The notes: generated by a model not told the origin, from the sequence alone. 64,000 nt of DNA from Marinobacter fonticola (GCF_008122265.1 NZ_CP043042.1:2356001-2420000), one strand, 5' to 3'. Shown: positions 34,580 to 43,646, counted from the first letter of the stretch. Numbers and translations are program-made.

Positions 34580-35830
34580 TTATTTAAGCAGCGCTGCCAT
34601 TTGTTCGGTGCGAGCCTGAAGGAAGCGACGCTCCGGTCCTTGCTCGGCCAGACTTAGGGCCTGCTCGTAGGCGGCCAACGCCTCCTCCGGCCTATCGAGA
34701 CGGCGCAGAAAATCCGCCCGCGCAGCATGGGCCAGATGGTACTTACGCAGGTGACGATCCTCCAGCAAGGCATCGACCCGCACGAGCCCCGCAGCCGGCC
34801 CGTCGCGCATAGCGATTGCGACCGCGTAGTTCAGCTCGATAACGGGGGTATGGGCATGTTGCAGTAGCGCTTCGTACAGCCCGGCGATCTGAACCCAGTC
34901 GGTCGCCTCGGCGCTGGGAGCTTCGCAATGTACGGCCGCAATAGCCGCTTGCAAGGTATAGGCGCCAAACGCCCGGGTATTCAATGCGCGGGTCACCAAG
35001 TCCGCACCTTCGGCAATCTGCGCTCTATTCCATAGTGCACGATCTTGCTTATCCAACGGAATCAGGTCGCCGTCATTATTCATGCGGGCGTTGCGGCGAG
35101 CGTCGTGTAGCAGCATGAGCGCCAGCAGACCCAGCACCTCGGGTTCAGGCAGCAGTTCCAGCAGCCGGCGCCCCAAGCGGATAGCTTCATCCGCCAGATG
35201 GCGACGAGTCACGGTTTCACCTGCCGATGCGGAGTACCCTTCGTTAAACACCAGGTAGACGACGTTTAGAACCTCATCCAGCCGCTCGCCGAGCTGGGAG
35301 GGTCCGGGTACTTCGTAGGGGATGCGAGCGTCACGGATCTTGTTCTTGGCGCGCACAATACGCTGGGCCAGCGTGGACGGTGTGGTCAGGAAGGCTCTGG
35401 CAATCTCTTCGGTCGTCAGGCCACAGACTTCCCGAAGGGTCATGGCGACCTGCGCTTCTGGCGCCAGACTGGGGTGGCAGCAGGTAAAGATCAGCCGCAG
35501 TTGATCGTCCTCCAGTACCTCGGCGTCTTCGTACTGGTCGGTACTCTCAATACTCCCAATACTCCCGGCACTTTCCAGACCCATCTGCCGGGTCACCCTT
35601 TCGAAACGCGCACGCCGGCGAATCTGGTCGATGGCGCGGAAGCGGCCGGTAGAAACCAGCCAGGCGGAGGGGTTGGCAGGCACGCCTTTCTCCGGCCACT
35701 GCTCAACCGCGCAGACAAATGCTTCGTGCAGGGCTTCTTCGGCCAGCTCGAAGTCCCCGAGCAGCCGAATCAGCGTCGCCAGTACCCGGCGCGAATCCCG
35801 GGCGTAGATTGCCTCGATACGGTCGCGCAT
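34580..35830 (-). CDS. ECF sigma factor, ECF42-type with long C-terminal extension
   Basis: A 416-residue sigma factor, about twice the usual ECF length. The N-terminal third contains sigma-2 (about residues 10-75, with LLGDFELAEEALHEAFVCAVEQWP) and sigma-4 (about 110-165, with AMTLREVCGLTTEEIARAFL and the TPSTLAQRIVRAKNKIRD recognition helix). The remaining 250 residues form a helical, TPR-like extension (DUF6596 type), known to be needed for activity in ECF42 members. There is no anti-sigma factor; ECF42 systems are thought to act without one. The DGPF partner lies just downstream. It presumably directs transcription of that gene from an as yet unidentified promoter. Confidence 0.88.
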   Translation of the reverse strand: MRDRIEAIYARDSRRVLATLIRLLGDFELAEEALHEAFVCAVEQWPEKGVPANPSAWLVSTGRFRAIDQIRRRARFERVTRQMGLESAGSIGSIESTDQYEDAEVLEDDQLRLIFTCCHPSLAPEAQVAMTLREVCGLTTEEIARAFLTTPSTLAQRIVRAKNKIRDARIPYEVPGPSQLGERLDEVLNVVYLVFNEGYSASAGETVTRRHLADEAIRLGRRLLELLPEPEVLGLLALMLLHDARRNARMNNDGDLIPLDKQDRALWNRAQIAEGADLVTRALNTRAFGAYTLQAAIAAVHCEAPSAEATDWVQIAGLYEALLQHAHTPVIELNYAVAIAMRDGPAAGLVRVDALLEDRHLRKYHLAHAARADFLRRLDRPEEALAAYEQALSLAEQGPERRFLQARTEQMAALLK

Positions 35831-35903
35831 CCTGCGCTCCTCGGTGTCACTGTCGCCCTTGGTTTGACGACCACGCTTGATGTCAAAGGCAACTTGGCGA
35901 CGG

Positions 35904-37280
35904 TTATATACGCCTGGCCCGGAACGAACGACCTTTCAGCTTACCTGAAGAAAGCTTGGCAAGTGCCTGTTTTGCATGGTCACGCGTTACGGCGACAAAG
36001 GCATTTGTATCCGTAACATTTATTTTGCCGACGGCTTTACCGGGTACTCCGTCCTCACCGGTCAGGGCGCCGAGAATATCGCCGGGCCTCACTTTCTGTT
36101 TTTTACCACCATCGATCTGCAAGGTCACCATCGGTGGCTTGTAAGTGGTCTGATTGCGCTGATTGGCCGCGGGAAGACTGGCCTCTTTAATCTTTATGCC
36201 GGTTCGTTCCGCCAGTGCATCGATTTTGTACCGCTCCTTCTCCGAAAAGAAGGTGAATGCCAGCCCGGTGCTCCCCGCCCGGCCTGTCCGGCCAATCCGG
36301 TGAACGTGTACATCCAGGTCGCGCGCCACATGAAAATTGAATACGGCGTCGAGATCGTCGATATCCAGTCCACGTGCAGCGACATCCGTGGCCACCAAGA
36401 CCGTCGCGCTCTTGTTGGCGAACCGCACCAGCACCAGGTCTCGGGCTTTTTGCTCCAGGTCGCCGTGCAGTGGCAAGGCCGTAAAGCCGATACTGCGAAG
36501 CGCATCGGCAACCGTTTCTGTCTCCACCTTCGTGTTGCAGAATACGATGGCCGAATCCGGGCGATGCTTTATCAACAGCAAACGAAGCCCTTCAATCCGC
36601 TCGTCGTCGTTGTTGACGGGATAGAAACGCTGCTGGATCGACTGACCGGAATGGCTGGTTTCGACCTCGATGCGCTCCGGGTCGTGCATGACGCGCTCGG
36701 CAATACTCGCAATCTGCTCGGGATAGGTCGCGCTGAACAACAGCGTTTGGCGGGAGGCCGGAAGCTGTCCTACGATCGAGTCCAATTCATCCTGGAAGCC
36801 CATATCCAGCATTCGGTCCGCCTCGTCCAGCACCAGCATCGCAACATGATCGAGTTGAAGCGTGCCTTTGCGGATATGGTCGCCAACACGACCCGGCGTA
36901 CCGACAATGATGTGCGCGCCATGCTCCAGGGAGCCGATCTGTGGACCTATGGGCTGTCCACCGCACAGCGTCAGAATTTTAATGTTGTGGATGGCGCGCG
37001 CCAGCTTGCGTAATTCCCGGGCCACCTGATCCGCCAGCTCCCGCGTGGGACAGAGCACCAGTGACTGAATGCGGAAACGCTCGACATCGAGCTTATCGAG
37101 CAGCCCGAGTCCAAAGGCGGCCGTTTTGCCCGAGCCCGTGCGAGCTTGGGCGATAACATCGCGGCCGTTCAGGACATGCGGCAGACTGGCTGCTTGGATG
37201 GGAGTCATGGCTTCATAGCCCAGCGACGCAAGGTTGCCCAGCAGATCGGAACGTAGTCGAAGCTGGCTAAAATCGGACAT
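35904..37280 (-). CDS. dbpA: ATP-dependent RNA helicase DbpA
   Basis: A 458-residue DEAD-box helicase of DbpA type that acts on 23S rRNA in 50S assembly. It has the Q motif, Walker A ARTGSGKT (residues 46-53), PTRELA (78-83), DEAD (152-155), SAT (183-185) and the HRIGRTGRAG motif VI, and ends in an RNA-binding DbpA domain (about 380-458, with KKQKVRPGDILGALTGEDG and GKINVTDTNAFVAV) that recognises helix 92 of 23S rRNA. A TTG two codons upstream could start the frame at 37286, but the ATG at 37280 has a better distance from an AGGGA ribosome-binding site. No partner genes are adjacent. Confidence 0.9.
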   Translation of the reverse strand: MSDFSQLRLRSDLLGNLASLGYEAMTPIQAASLPHVLNGRDVIAQARTGSGKTAAFGLGLLDKLDVERFRIQSLVLCPTRELADQVARELRKLARAIHNIKILTLCGGQPIGPQIGSLEHGAHIIVGTPGRVGDHIRKGTLQLDHVAMLVLDEADRMLDMGFQDELDSIVGQLPASRQTLLFSATYPEQIASIAERVMHDPERIEVETSHSGQSIQQRFYPVNNDDERIEGLRLLLIKHRPDSAIVFCNTKVETETVADALRSIGFTALPLHGDLEQKARDLVLVRFANKSATVLVATDVAARGLDIDDLDAVFNFHVARDLDVHVHRIGRTGRAGSTGLAFTFFSEKERYKIDALAERTGIKIKEASLPAANQRNQTTYKPPMVTLQIDGGKKQKVRPGDILGALTGEDGVPGKAVGKINVTDTNAFVAVTRDHAKQALAKLSSGKLKGRSFRARRI

Positions 37281-37669
37281 GAACAATATATCCCTGTGAC
37301 GATGGCGCCAGAACGACGCCTGAAAATGAACCCTCTATTCTACAGGAACTCCAGATTCTCAGCTTCCGAACTAACCCTTATCGGCGGCTTACCGAAGTCC
37401 GGAGCCTTACCCATGGATAGAGCTTTTGCGAAGGTTCCTTGTGTTAAGGGTCCCCTGTATTAAGGAACAGAGTGTTAAGAAACACGGGCGCAACGCTGAT
37501 GCGTCGTCTTTAAACACTTGTCATTGACCTTTTCTGGCTCAAGTTCCAAGCCTGTGAGAGACTAGAATTCGTTTGAGCAGGTCCAGAACGCCCGACCGGC
37601 CCGCATATTTAGAGGGCTTGGCTCAGAGAACTGGCGAGTTTTTTTGCTCAACATAAAGGAGAAGTTCCG
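37281..37669. other. 389-base gap between dbpA and an unknown gene
   Basis: The divergent promoters of dbpA and the gene at 37670 should lie here. Short phrases of the GTGTTAAG type recur three times (about 37440-37485). No RNA gene, repeat or clear promoter box is evident to me. Confidence 0.5.
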
Positions 37670-38353
37670 ATGGAATCTGATGGCATTCTCAGCTTGATCG
37701 GACCGCAGCCGTTGTTGGTGGTCGGTGGATTGCTGTGCCTTCTGGCACTCATCGCCTTTTTCCTCATTAACCGCAAAGTTCAGCAAGCTTTGAGCGATGT
37801 GGATCACATCGACCATCGCCTTAATACGCTCTGGCACGAACTGGACACCTTACGCCTCGATCCTGCTCCGTCAGCAGATCAGCCGTTGAAGAGTGGCCAC
37901 GCACCTGAACCGTCACCCGAGAAGTTCGCTGCTGAGCGCGCAGTCTACGAAACGCTTTGGCCGTTGATTTGGACGCTGCATGACAAGGTAGGCACTTTCC
38001 TGCGCGCAGTCGATAACCGCGAATCTCACAGTGAGAGCCGTTTGGCGGCCCGGCACGCCGCGCTGGAAGTACGCAGCCAAGTCAACCGGATGCGGCCTTT
38101 CTTCGACGAAAATATCGACAGGCTGCTCAGCCAGCTGCTCGATGTCGAGATCAAGGCACATCTGACCGCCTGTCAATATCTCGATCGTGGCCAGTCACAA
38201 ACGGCCGTTGGGGCGGAAGGCATAGAGACTCAACCGGAAACGCTGCGCCATAAATGGCGGATGCTCTACGACAGCGAAGCGACCGAACTGGTCAATCAGC
38301 TTGTGGATGCCATCCGTCGTCGCACCCTTCCGCCCGGCGCTCCGGGCCTTTAA
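37670..38353 (+). CDS. Membrane-anchored protein of unknown function
   Basis: I do not recognise this 227-residue protein. It has one N-terminal membrane helix (about residues 15-35, PLLVVGGLLCLLALIAFFLI) followed by a cytoplasmic, helix-rich domain with heptad-like stretches (about 38-70), a short proline-rich linker (about 66-82) and a charged helical domain (about 85-225). There is no enzyme motif. It precedes a diguanylate cyclase by 220 bases on the same strand, so it might belong with it, but no overlap or conserved operon is visible. GGAGAA ahead of the ATG is a plausible ribosome-binding site. Confidence 0.65.
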   Translation: MESDGILSLIGPQPLLVVGGLLCLLALIAFFLINRKVQQALSDVDHIDHRLNTLWHELDTLRLDPAPSADQPLKSGHAPEPSPEKFAAERAVYETLWPLIWTLHDKVGTFLRAVDNRESHSESRLAARHAALEVRSQVNRMRPFFDENIDRLLSQLLDVEIKAHLTACQYLDRGQSQTAVGAEGIETQPETLRHKWRMLYDSEATELVNQLVDAIRRRTLPPGAPGL

Positions 38354-38516
38354 AGGTTGTTGCAAAGGCGTCGTACTCGCTGTCGTTCGCTGGCATAAGA
38401 CCCTGTATTGCCGATCCCATCGGCTAAACCGCGACTGTCAATTTCTCGCCGGCCCCTGCAAATACTTGCCGGTGACTGCAACCAAACGCCCACAATAAAC
38501 TGTTTAATATACATAT

Positions 38517-38522
38517 TATAAT
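38517..38522 (+). promoter_or_regulatory. -10 box upstream of the diguanylate cyclase
   Basis: A consensus TATAAT lies at 38517-38522 in an AT-rich stretch. Transcription would begin near 38529, which would rule out use of the first ATG (38529) and support the ATG at 38574. The -35 region at the expected distance (AATAAA) is weak. Confidence 0.4.
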
Positions 38523-38573
38523 TCAGGCATGAATAGTGCTTATTTAGCGCTAGACCTGATAAGAGTATTGTAT

Positions 38574-39557
38574 ATGCCGTCTACTCCATCACACCTGTCC
38601 TCCAATGCGCGCCAACGTGAGCAGGCCCTGGCTGACCTCGAGCGTTTAAGCCGGGCGTGGCAGAACGACAACGATGTGTTCGCACGTCTATGCCGCCGGT
38701 TGATAACAACCCTTGAGCTGAACGAGCTTATCGCCATCTTCGCTGAAGAATTGCGCTCCGTGGTGCCTTTCGACCGACTGACGTATAGCCATTCGATTGC
38801 GGGCATACCCATCGAGCTGGCAGCCGGACAAGGCGGAAACCACCGGTGTGAATACAGCCTGACGATGGCGGGAGAGAACTTCGGCACTCTACGGGTCTTC
38901 CGCCGCATGCGGTTTGCCGAGCAGGAGCTGACCGTCATCGAGCAAATGCTGGGTAGCGCGATCCATGCGATTCGCAACGGGTGTCACCACGAATCCGTGC
39001 GTCGCGCGGCATTGACCGACGTCGTTACGGGCATTCCCAATAAGCGTGCATTCGATGATGCGCTGAATCGAGAGGCCTCTTTGGGCAACCGTCACGGCAA
39101 ACCCTGCACACTCATTCTTTGCGATCTGGACCATTTCAAAAAGGTCAACGATACCTACGGACATCTGACCGGCGATCAGGTACTGCGTGCCGCAGCCCTG
39201 GCCATCCAGGACGCGACCCGCAGTAGCGATGCGGTATTTCGTATCGGCGGAGAAGAATTCGGAATTATATTGCCCCATGTGGGCGAAGCAGAATGCATTC
39301 GTGTGGCCGACCGGATCCGCGACACCATCGCGATGATCACTCTACCGCTCACCGGCACGCTAGTTGGCGGCTCGACAGCCCGCGTCAGTGCGAGTGCCGG
39401 TGTAAGCGTCCACGTTAAGAACGAATCGGCTGATGCCTGGTTCCATCGGGCGGATGACGCGCTCTATCGCGCGAAGCACGAGGGGCGCAACTGCACGCGA
39501 GCGGCGCAGCCTGGTGTATCGGCCGACGTCACCTCCATCGATGCCGCAAGGAAATAG
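38574..39557 (+). CDS. Diguanylate cyclase with N-terminal GAF-like sensor
   Basis: A 327-residue enzyme making c-di-GMP from two GTP. A GAF-like sensor (about residues 20-140) lies ahead of the GGDEF domain (about 150-310), whose active loop is GGEEF (225-229), an active variant. RSSD nine residues upstream (216-219) is the RxxD inhibitory site, so product inhibition is likely. There are no membrane segments. The ATG at 38574 is chosen because AAGAG lies eight bases ahead and the TATAAT box at 38517 would put the transcript start at about 38529; the frame is open to 38529. A terminator overlaps its 3' side. The sensor signal is unknown. Confidence 0.85.
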   Translation: MPSTPSHLSSNARQREQALADLERLSRAWQNDNDVFARLCRRLITTLELNELIAIFAEELRSVVPFDRLTYSHSIAGIPIELAAGQGGNHRCEYSLTMAGENFGTLRVFRRMRFAEQELTVIEQMLGSAIHAIRNGCHHESVRRAALTDVVTGIPNKRAFDDALNREASLGNRHGKPCTLILCDLDHFKKVNDTYGHLTGDQVLRAAALAIQDATRSSDAVFRIGGEEFGIILPHVGEAECIRVADRIRDTIAMITLPLTGTLVGGSTARVSASAGVSVHVKNESADAWFHRADDALYRAKHEGRNCTRAAQPGVSADVTSIDAARK

Positions 39558-39558
39558 G

Positions 39559-39584
39559 CCGGGCGTTATTAACGTCCCGGTTTT
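39559..39584 (+). terminator. Terminator of the diguanylate cyclase gene, overlapping the end of rluB
   Basis: CCGGG (39559-39563) pairs with CCCGG (39576-39580), and CGTT with AACG inside, followed by four T at 39581-39584. It begins right after the stop codon and includes the rluB stop codon on the other strand. Confidence 0.65.
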
Positions 39585-40600
39585 CCCGTCCCCGGCTTGC
39601 CCCGACGGCTAGGTGCATTGCCGGGAGCGCGTTTGGTCTTATTACCTTTATCTTCGGTGCGTTCCTGCGGTCGTGTAGACACGCTGCCTTTGCGATACCC
39701 CCCCGGTCCGCGGGAAGGTTTTTTGCGCTGCTGGCGCTGCTGTGCGACCTCCTCGCCGGGAGTCTTGGCGGGCAGCGCCAAGGGTTCGAGTCCAACCTTG
39801 TGACTCAGTGCATCGACCGCCTTCTGATCCATCTCTTCCCAGCGCCCCATGCTGAGGCGACTCGGTAAGAAGGCCGGTCCGAACCGGACCCGTTTCAATC
39901 GGCTAACCTTGACGCCCTGGGATTCCCAGAGGCGGCGAACCTCCCGGTTACGTCCCTCAAACAAGGTGACATGGAACCATTGATTGATGCCTGAACCACC
40001 CGCCGATGAAATATCGGAAAAGTGAGCCATGCCATCGTCCAACAGCACGCCGTCGAGAAGCCGCTTGAGCATGTCCTCATTCACTTCGCCGAAGACGCGA
40101 ACGGCATATTCCCGGTCAACTTCGTAGGACGGGTGCATCAGCCGGTTGGCCAACTCACCGTCGGTGGTAAACAACATCAGCCCCGTGGTGTTGATATCCA
40201 ACCGCCCAATGGCGATCCAGCGTTGGTCCTTGAGCCGGGGCAGGCGATCAAACACTGTGGGCCGCCCTTCGGGATCACTACGGGTCGTCACTTCACCTTC
40301 CGGTTTGTTGTAGATCAACACCCGACGAACCGGAGCCTGGGCCGCCTCGATACTGATAGGCTTGCCATCCAGAAGAATCGAGTCGCTGACAGTGACCTTC
40401 TGACCCGGCACCGCGACTTCTTTATTGACGGTAATCCGGCCGGCCTCGATCCAGGCTTCAACCTCACGCCGCGAGCCCACGCCAGCACGTGACAAGATCT
40501 TCTGCAGACGTTCGGGCGGCAGTGGCTTGCGCGTTGGTTGGTGCTTCGAGGGTACCGGCCGCTCTGCTGGAGCTTTTCGGGGGTTGCGCTTAGGCGCCAT
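39569..40600 (-). CDS. rluB: 23S rRNA pseudouridine synthase RluB
   Basis: A 343-residue pseudouridine synthase that modifies U2605 of 23S rRNA. An S4 RNA-binding domain lies at about residues 28-75 (LQKILSRAGVGSRREVEAWIEAGRI), followed by the catalytic domain with aspartate 135 in GRLDINTTG and the RNREVRRLWESQGVKVSRLKR motif. The C-terminal 80 residues are a very basic, glycine- and lysine-rich tail, probably RNA binding and disordered. The family also contains RluE/RluF, but the size and tail fit RluB. It is the last gene of the trpS-scpA-scpB-rluB group, a common neighbourhood in gammaproteobacteria. Confidence 0.92.
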   Translation of the reverse strand: MAPKRNPRKAPAERPVPSKHQPTRKPLPPERLQKILSRAGVGSRREVEAWIEAGRITVNKEVAVPGQKVTVSDSILLDGKPISIEAAQAPVRRVLIYNKPEGEVTTRSDPEGRPTVFDRLPRLKDQRWIAIGRLDINTTGLMLFTTDGELANRLMHPSYEVDREYAVRVFGEVNEDMLKRLLDGVLLDDGMAHFSDISSAGGSGINQWFHVTLFEGRNREVRRLWESQGVKVSRLKRVRFGPAFLPSRLSMGRWEEMDQKAVDALSHKVGLEPLALPAKTPGEEVAQQRQQRKKPSRGPGGYRKGSVSTRPQERTEDKGNKTKRAPGNAPSRRGKPGTGKPGR

Positions 40601-40631
40601 GGATTTTCCTTAAGCCTGTCGAGTAACCGGA

Positions 40632-41297
40632 TTAATGCAGGGTTCCGGATATGGATTCGTCATGATCGTCACCCGGAGAGGCGGCATCCTCTCCATCCGG
40701 GCTGGGCGTGTCAAACTGAATTTCAGCCTGGATTTTCGCCTCAATCTCGCGACCGATTTCTTCAAGATCCCGAATGTCCGATAGCGGCGGTAATTGTTCC
40801 AACGACGTCATACTGAAATAGTCGAGAAACTGACGGGTCGTCGCGTACATCGCCGGACGCCCGGGGACATCCTTGTGGCCGACAACCCTCACCCATTCAC
40901 GCTCCATCAGGGTCCGAACAATCGTGGTGCTGACGGTGACACCCCGAATGTCCTCAATTTCACCGCGGGTGATTGGCTGGCGATAGGCGATTAGCGCCAA
41001 AGTCTCCAGCAGTGCCCGGGAATAGCGCTGAGGCCTTTCCTCGAATAGGCGACCAACCCAGGTGGCGTACTCTTCGCGGATCTGGAAGCGATAGCCGCTG
41101 GATACCTTGCGCAATTCGTAGCTGCGATGGGCGCAGGCCAATTCCAGTTGACTCAGGGCGTGTTCGATAAGCTGGCGGGCAGGCCTCTCCGTTTCCGTAA
41201 AAAGGTCTCGAATCTGCTCAAGGCTCAATGGCTTGCCAGCGGCCAGCAGCGCCGCTTCAATGATATTTTGGATCCGACGGATCTGCTCTTCGTTCAT
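40632..41297 (-). CDS. scpB: Segregation and condensation protein B
   Basis: A 221-residue ScpB, a winged-helix dimer that joins ScpA and SMC. Conserved positions include IQNIIEAALLAAGKPLSLEQI (residues 10-30), the ALLETLALIAYRQPITRGEIEDIRGV segment (about 92-118) and the WVRVVGHKDVPGRPAMYATTRQFLDYF region. The C-terminal 40 residues are acidic and probably unstructured. It lies 55 bases downstream of scpA in the same operon. The matching SMC is encoded 8 kb away. Confidence 0.94.
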   Translation of the reverse strand: MNEEQIRRIQNIIEAALLAAGKPLSLEQIRDLFTETERPARQLIEHALSQLELACAHRSYELRKVSSGYRFQIREEYATWVGRLFEERPQRYSRALLETLALIAYRQPITRGEIEDIRGVTVSTTIVRTLMEREWVRVVGHKDVPGRPAMYATTRQFLDYFSMTSLEQLPPLSDIRDLEEIGREIEAKIQAEIQFDTPSPDGEDAASPGDDHDESISGTLH

Positions 41298-41352
41298 TCT
41301 GATTTAACCCTTTTAAGCTACCGTCCCTTACAAGGGGCACTAGTAAGGGATG

Positions 41353-42225
41353 CTAGTTCACCGCCCGCGCTCTCACGTGAATGGGCCCCAGCACTTCGGC
41401 CTGAACCACTTCGATCAACTGCTCTTTGACCAGCTCGAGCGTCGCCAGGAAGGTCACGACCACGCCCAAACGGCCTTCTTCGACCGTAAATAAACTTTCG
41501 AAATTAACGAACCTGTCATCCGTCAGACACGACAGGATGTGAGACATTCTCTCGCGAGTTGACAGCTTTTCCCGTTCCACGTGGTGACTGGTGAACAAAT
41601 CGGCGCGATGTAAGACATCACGCAACGCCAGCAACATGTCCTTCAACTCCACATCGGGGTGAACCTGACTACCGGGAAGTCTGGGTAATGCCGCCGATGA
41701 ACCGAACGTGTCGCGCTCCATTCGCGGCACGGCATCCAAGTCCTCCGCCGCTTTCTTGAAACGCTCATACTGCTGAAGCCGCCGGATCAATTCGGCCCGG
41801 GGGTCAACCTCGTCTTCTTCCTCGCTTTCCTGGCGCGGCAATAGCATGCGCGATTTAATCTCAGCGAGCGTGGCCGCCATAACCAGATATTCTGCCGCCA
41901 ACTCAAAGCGCATGGCCTCGACGGCGTTGATATATTCCATGTACTGGCGAGTGATTTCGCTGACATCGATGTCGAGGATATCCATGTTTTGACGGCGGAT
42001 CAGGTAGAGCAGCAAATCCAGCGGCCCTTCAAAGGCCTCGAGAAAAACGGCAAGGGCGTCCGGTGGAATATACAGATCCTGCGGCAAATCCCTGAGCGGC
42101 TTACCCGAGACCCGTGCGATCGCCTGAGCTTCGGCTGAGGCTTCTGCGGAAGCCGGCGCTTCCGCAGGATCCTGTTGTGGATCGGGAACGGAATTCGCCT
42201 CCTGGAGGCCTTGCTTCTCGGTCAT
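41353..42225 (-). CDS. scpA: Segregation and condensation protein A
   Basis: A 290-residue ScpA, the kleisin that closes the SMC ring. The conserved core begins at FEGPLDLLLYLIRRQNMDILDIDVSEIT (about residues 65-92). The N-terminal 55 residues are an Ala/Glu/Pro-rich extension not found in Bacillus ScpA. The frame opens seven codons further up at a GTG, but the ATG at 42225 has GGGAG five bases ahead and matches translation, while the GTG would be one base from its only site. It begins 27 bases after the trpS stop and lies upstream of scpB, all one transcription unit. Confidence 0.92.
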   Translation of the reverse strand: MTEKQGLQEANSVPDPQQDPAEAPASAEASAEAQAIARVSGKPLRDLPQDLYIPPDALAVFLEAFEGPLDLLLYLIRRQNMDILDIDVSEITRQYMEYINAVEAMRFELAAEYLVMAATLAEIKSRMLLPRQESEEEDEVDPRAELIRRLQQYERFKKAAEDLDAVPRMERDTFGSSAALPRLPGSQVHPDVELKDMLLALRDVLHRADLFTSHHVEREKLSTRERMSHILSCLTDDRFVNFESLFTVEEGRLGVVVTFLATLELVKEQLIEVVQAEVLGPIHVRARAVN

Positions 42226-42251
42226 TCTGTCTCCCGGCTCAGGCACGCCCC

Positions 42252-43466
42252 TTAACGGTACGCCAGCCCCATGGCCTGACGCACTTCATCGAGAGTTTCC
42301 CGGGCGGCATCACGCGCCTGTTCGCAGCCTTCTTCGATAATGGAGCGAATCAACTCCGGGTTGCTCTCGTATTCCCGGGCGCGCTCATGGAGCGGACGCT
42401 GCTCTTCGACGATGGCATCGATTACCGGCTTCTTGCAGTCCAGACAACCAATACCCGCGCTGCGGCAGCCTTTTTGGACCCATTCCTGGGTATCCTGGTC
42501 GGAATAGACTTTATGCAGGCCCCACACCGGGCATTTCTCCGGCTCGCCGGGGTCCGTACGCCGCACTCGCGCAGGATCGGTCTGCATCACACGGATCTTC
42601 TGAGCCACGGCATCCGGCTCTTCACGTAGCCCAATGGTGTTGTGATAGGACTTGGACATTTTCTGCCCATCCAGCCCTGGCATTTTTGACTCTGGCGTCA
42701 ACAATGGCTGAGGCTCGGGCAGGATAACCTTACCGCCACCCTCGATATAGCCGTAAAGCCGCTCGCTGTCGCCCATCGAGATGTTTTGCTGCTCCTTGAG
42801 CAGAGCCCGGGCGCGGTCGAGAGCCTCAACATCGCCCTCTTCCTGATATTTGCGCTTGAGCGTGCGGTAAAGCTTGGCGTTTTTCTTACCCATCTTGGTG
42901 ATGGCAGCTTCCGCCTGCTCTTCGAACCCTGGCTCCCGCCCGTAAATGTGGTTGAAGCGACGCGCGACTTCTCGGGTAATCTCAACGTGGGAAACCTGAT
43001 CGGCGCCCACCGGAATCCGGCCGGCCCGATACATCAGGATATCGGCGCTTTGCAGCAAGGGATAGCCGAGAAAACCATACGTTGCGAGGTCTTTTTCACG
43101 TAGTTTCTCTTGCTGATCCTTGTAGGTCGGCACCCGCTCCAACCATCCCAGCGGCGTGATCATGGAAAGTAGAAGATGCAATTCGGCATGCTCGGGCACC
43201 TTGGACTGGACAAATATCGTCGCAGACCCCGGGTTGACTCCGGCAGCTAGCCAATCGATCACCATTTCCCAAACACTTTCCTCGATACCGCGCGGATCAT
43301 CGTAGTTGGTCGTCAGCGCATGCCAGTCAGCGACAAAAAAGAAACACTCGAATTCATGCTGGAGTTTGACCCAGTTCTTCAGTACGCCGTGATAGTGACC
43401 CAGGTGCAGTTTACCGGTAGGACGCATTCCAGACAGCACGCGCTGCTGGGGATCTACAGAACTCAA
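42252..43466 (-). CDS. trpS: Tryptophanyl-tRNA synthetase (long form with four-cysteine C-terminal motif)
   Basis: A 404-residue class-I synthetase, longer than the 330-residue E. coli form. It has the TGKLHLGHYHG signature (residues 17-27) and KMSKS (269-273). An insertion of about 60 residues (191-250) contains a basic KKNAKLYRTLKRKYQEEG helix. Four cysteines at 312, 334, 341 and 344 are spaced C-x21-C-x6-C-x2-C, close to the C-x22-C-x6-C-x2-C motif known to hold a 4Fe-4S cluster in Thermotoga TrpRS. I infer that this enzyme may bind a cluster too. It heads the trpS-scpA-scpB-rluB unit. Confidence 0.93.
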   Translation of the reverse strand: MSSVDPQQRVLSGMRPTGKLHLGHYHGVLKNWVKLQHEFECFFFVADWHALTTNYDDPRGIEESVWEMVIDWLAAGVNPGSATIFVQSKVPEHAELHLLLSMITPLGWLERVPTYKDQQEKLREKDLATYGFLGYPLLQSADILMYRAGRIPVGADQVSHVEITREVARRFNHIYGREPGFEEQAEAAITKMGKKNAKLYRTLKRKYQEEGDVEALDRARALLKEQQNISMGDSERLYGYIEGGGKVILPEPQPLLTPESKMPGLDGQKMSKSYHNTIGLREEPDAVAQKIRVMQTDPARVRRTDPGEPEKCPVWGLHKVYSDQDTQEWVQKGCRSAGIGCLDCKKPVIDAIVEEQRPLHERAREYESNPELIRSIIEEGCEQARDAARETLDEVRQAMGLAYR

Positions 43467-43590
43467 AGCATGAACTCCTTATGAATGTTTGAGGCTAGCT
43501 TTAGCCCGCGATTATAGACGGATAAGCCGGTCAGGTTAACGTGAAAACGGCGAATCGCCTAGCCAGACAGCAAACATACCCCCTTAAACG

Positions 43591-43628
43591 AAAAAACCCC
43601 TGCTTTCCTTTGGGGAAAACAGGGGTTT
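43591..43628 (-). terminator. Terminator of the sucCD transcript
   Basis: AACCCCTG (43595-43602) pairs with CAGGGGTT (43620-43627), and TTTCC with GGAAA further in, giving a stem of 13 base pairs with one mismatch. On the minus strand it runs into a six-T stretch (43596-43591). It is about 20 bases past the sucD stop. Confidence 0.85.
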
Positions 43629-43646
43629 GGGGATCAGGCGGTTAAT

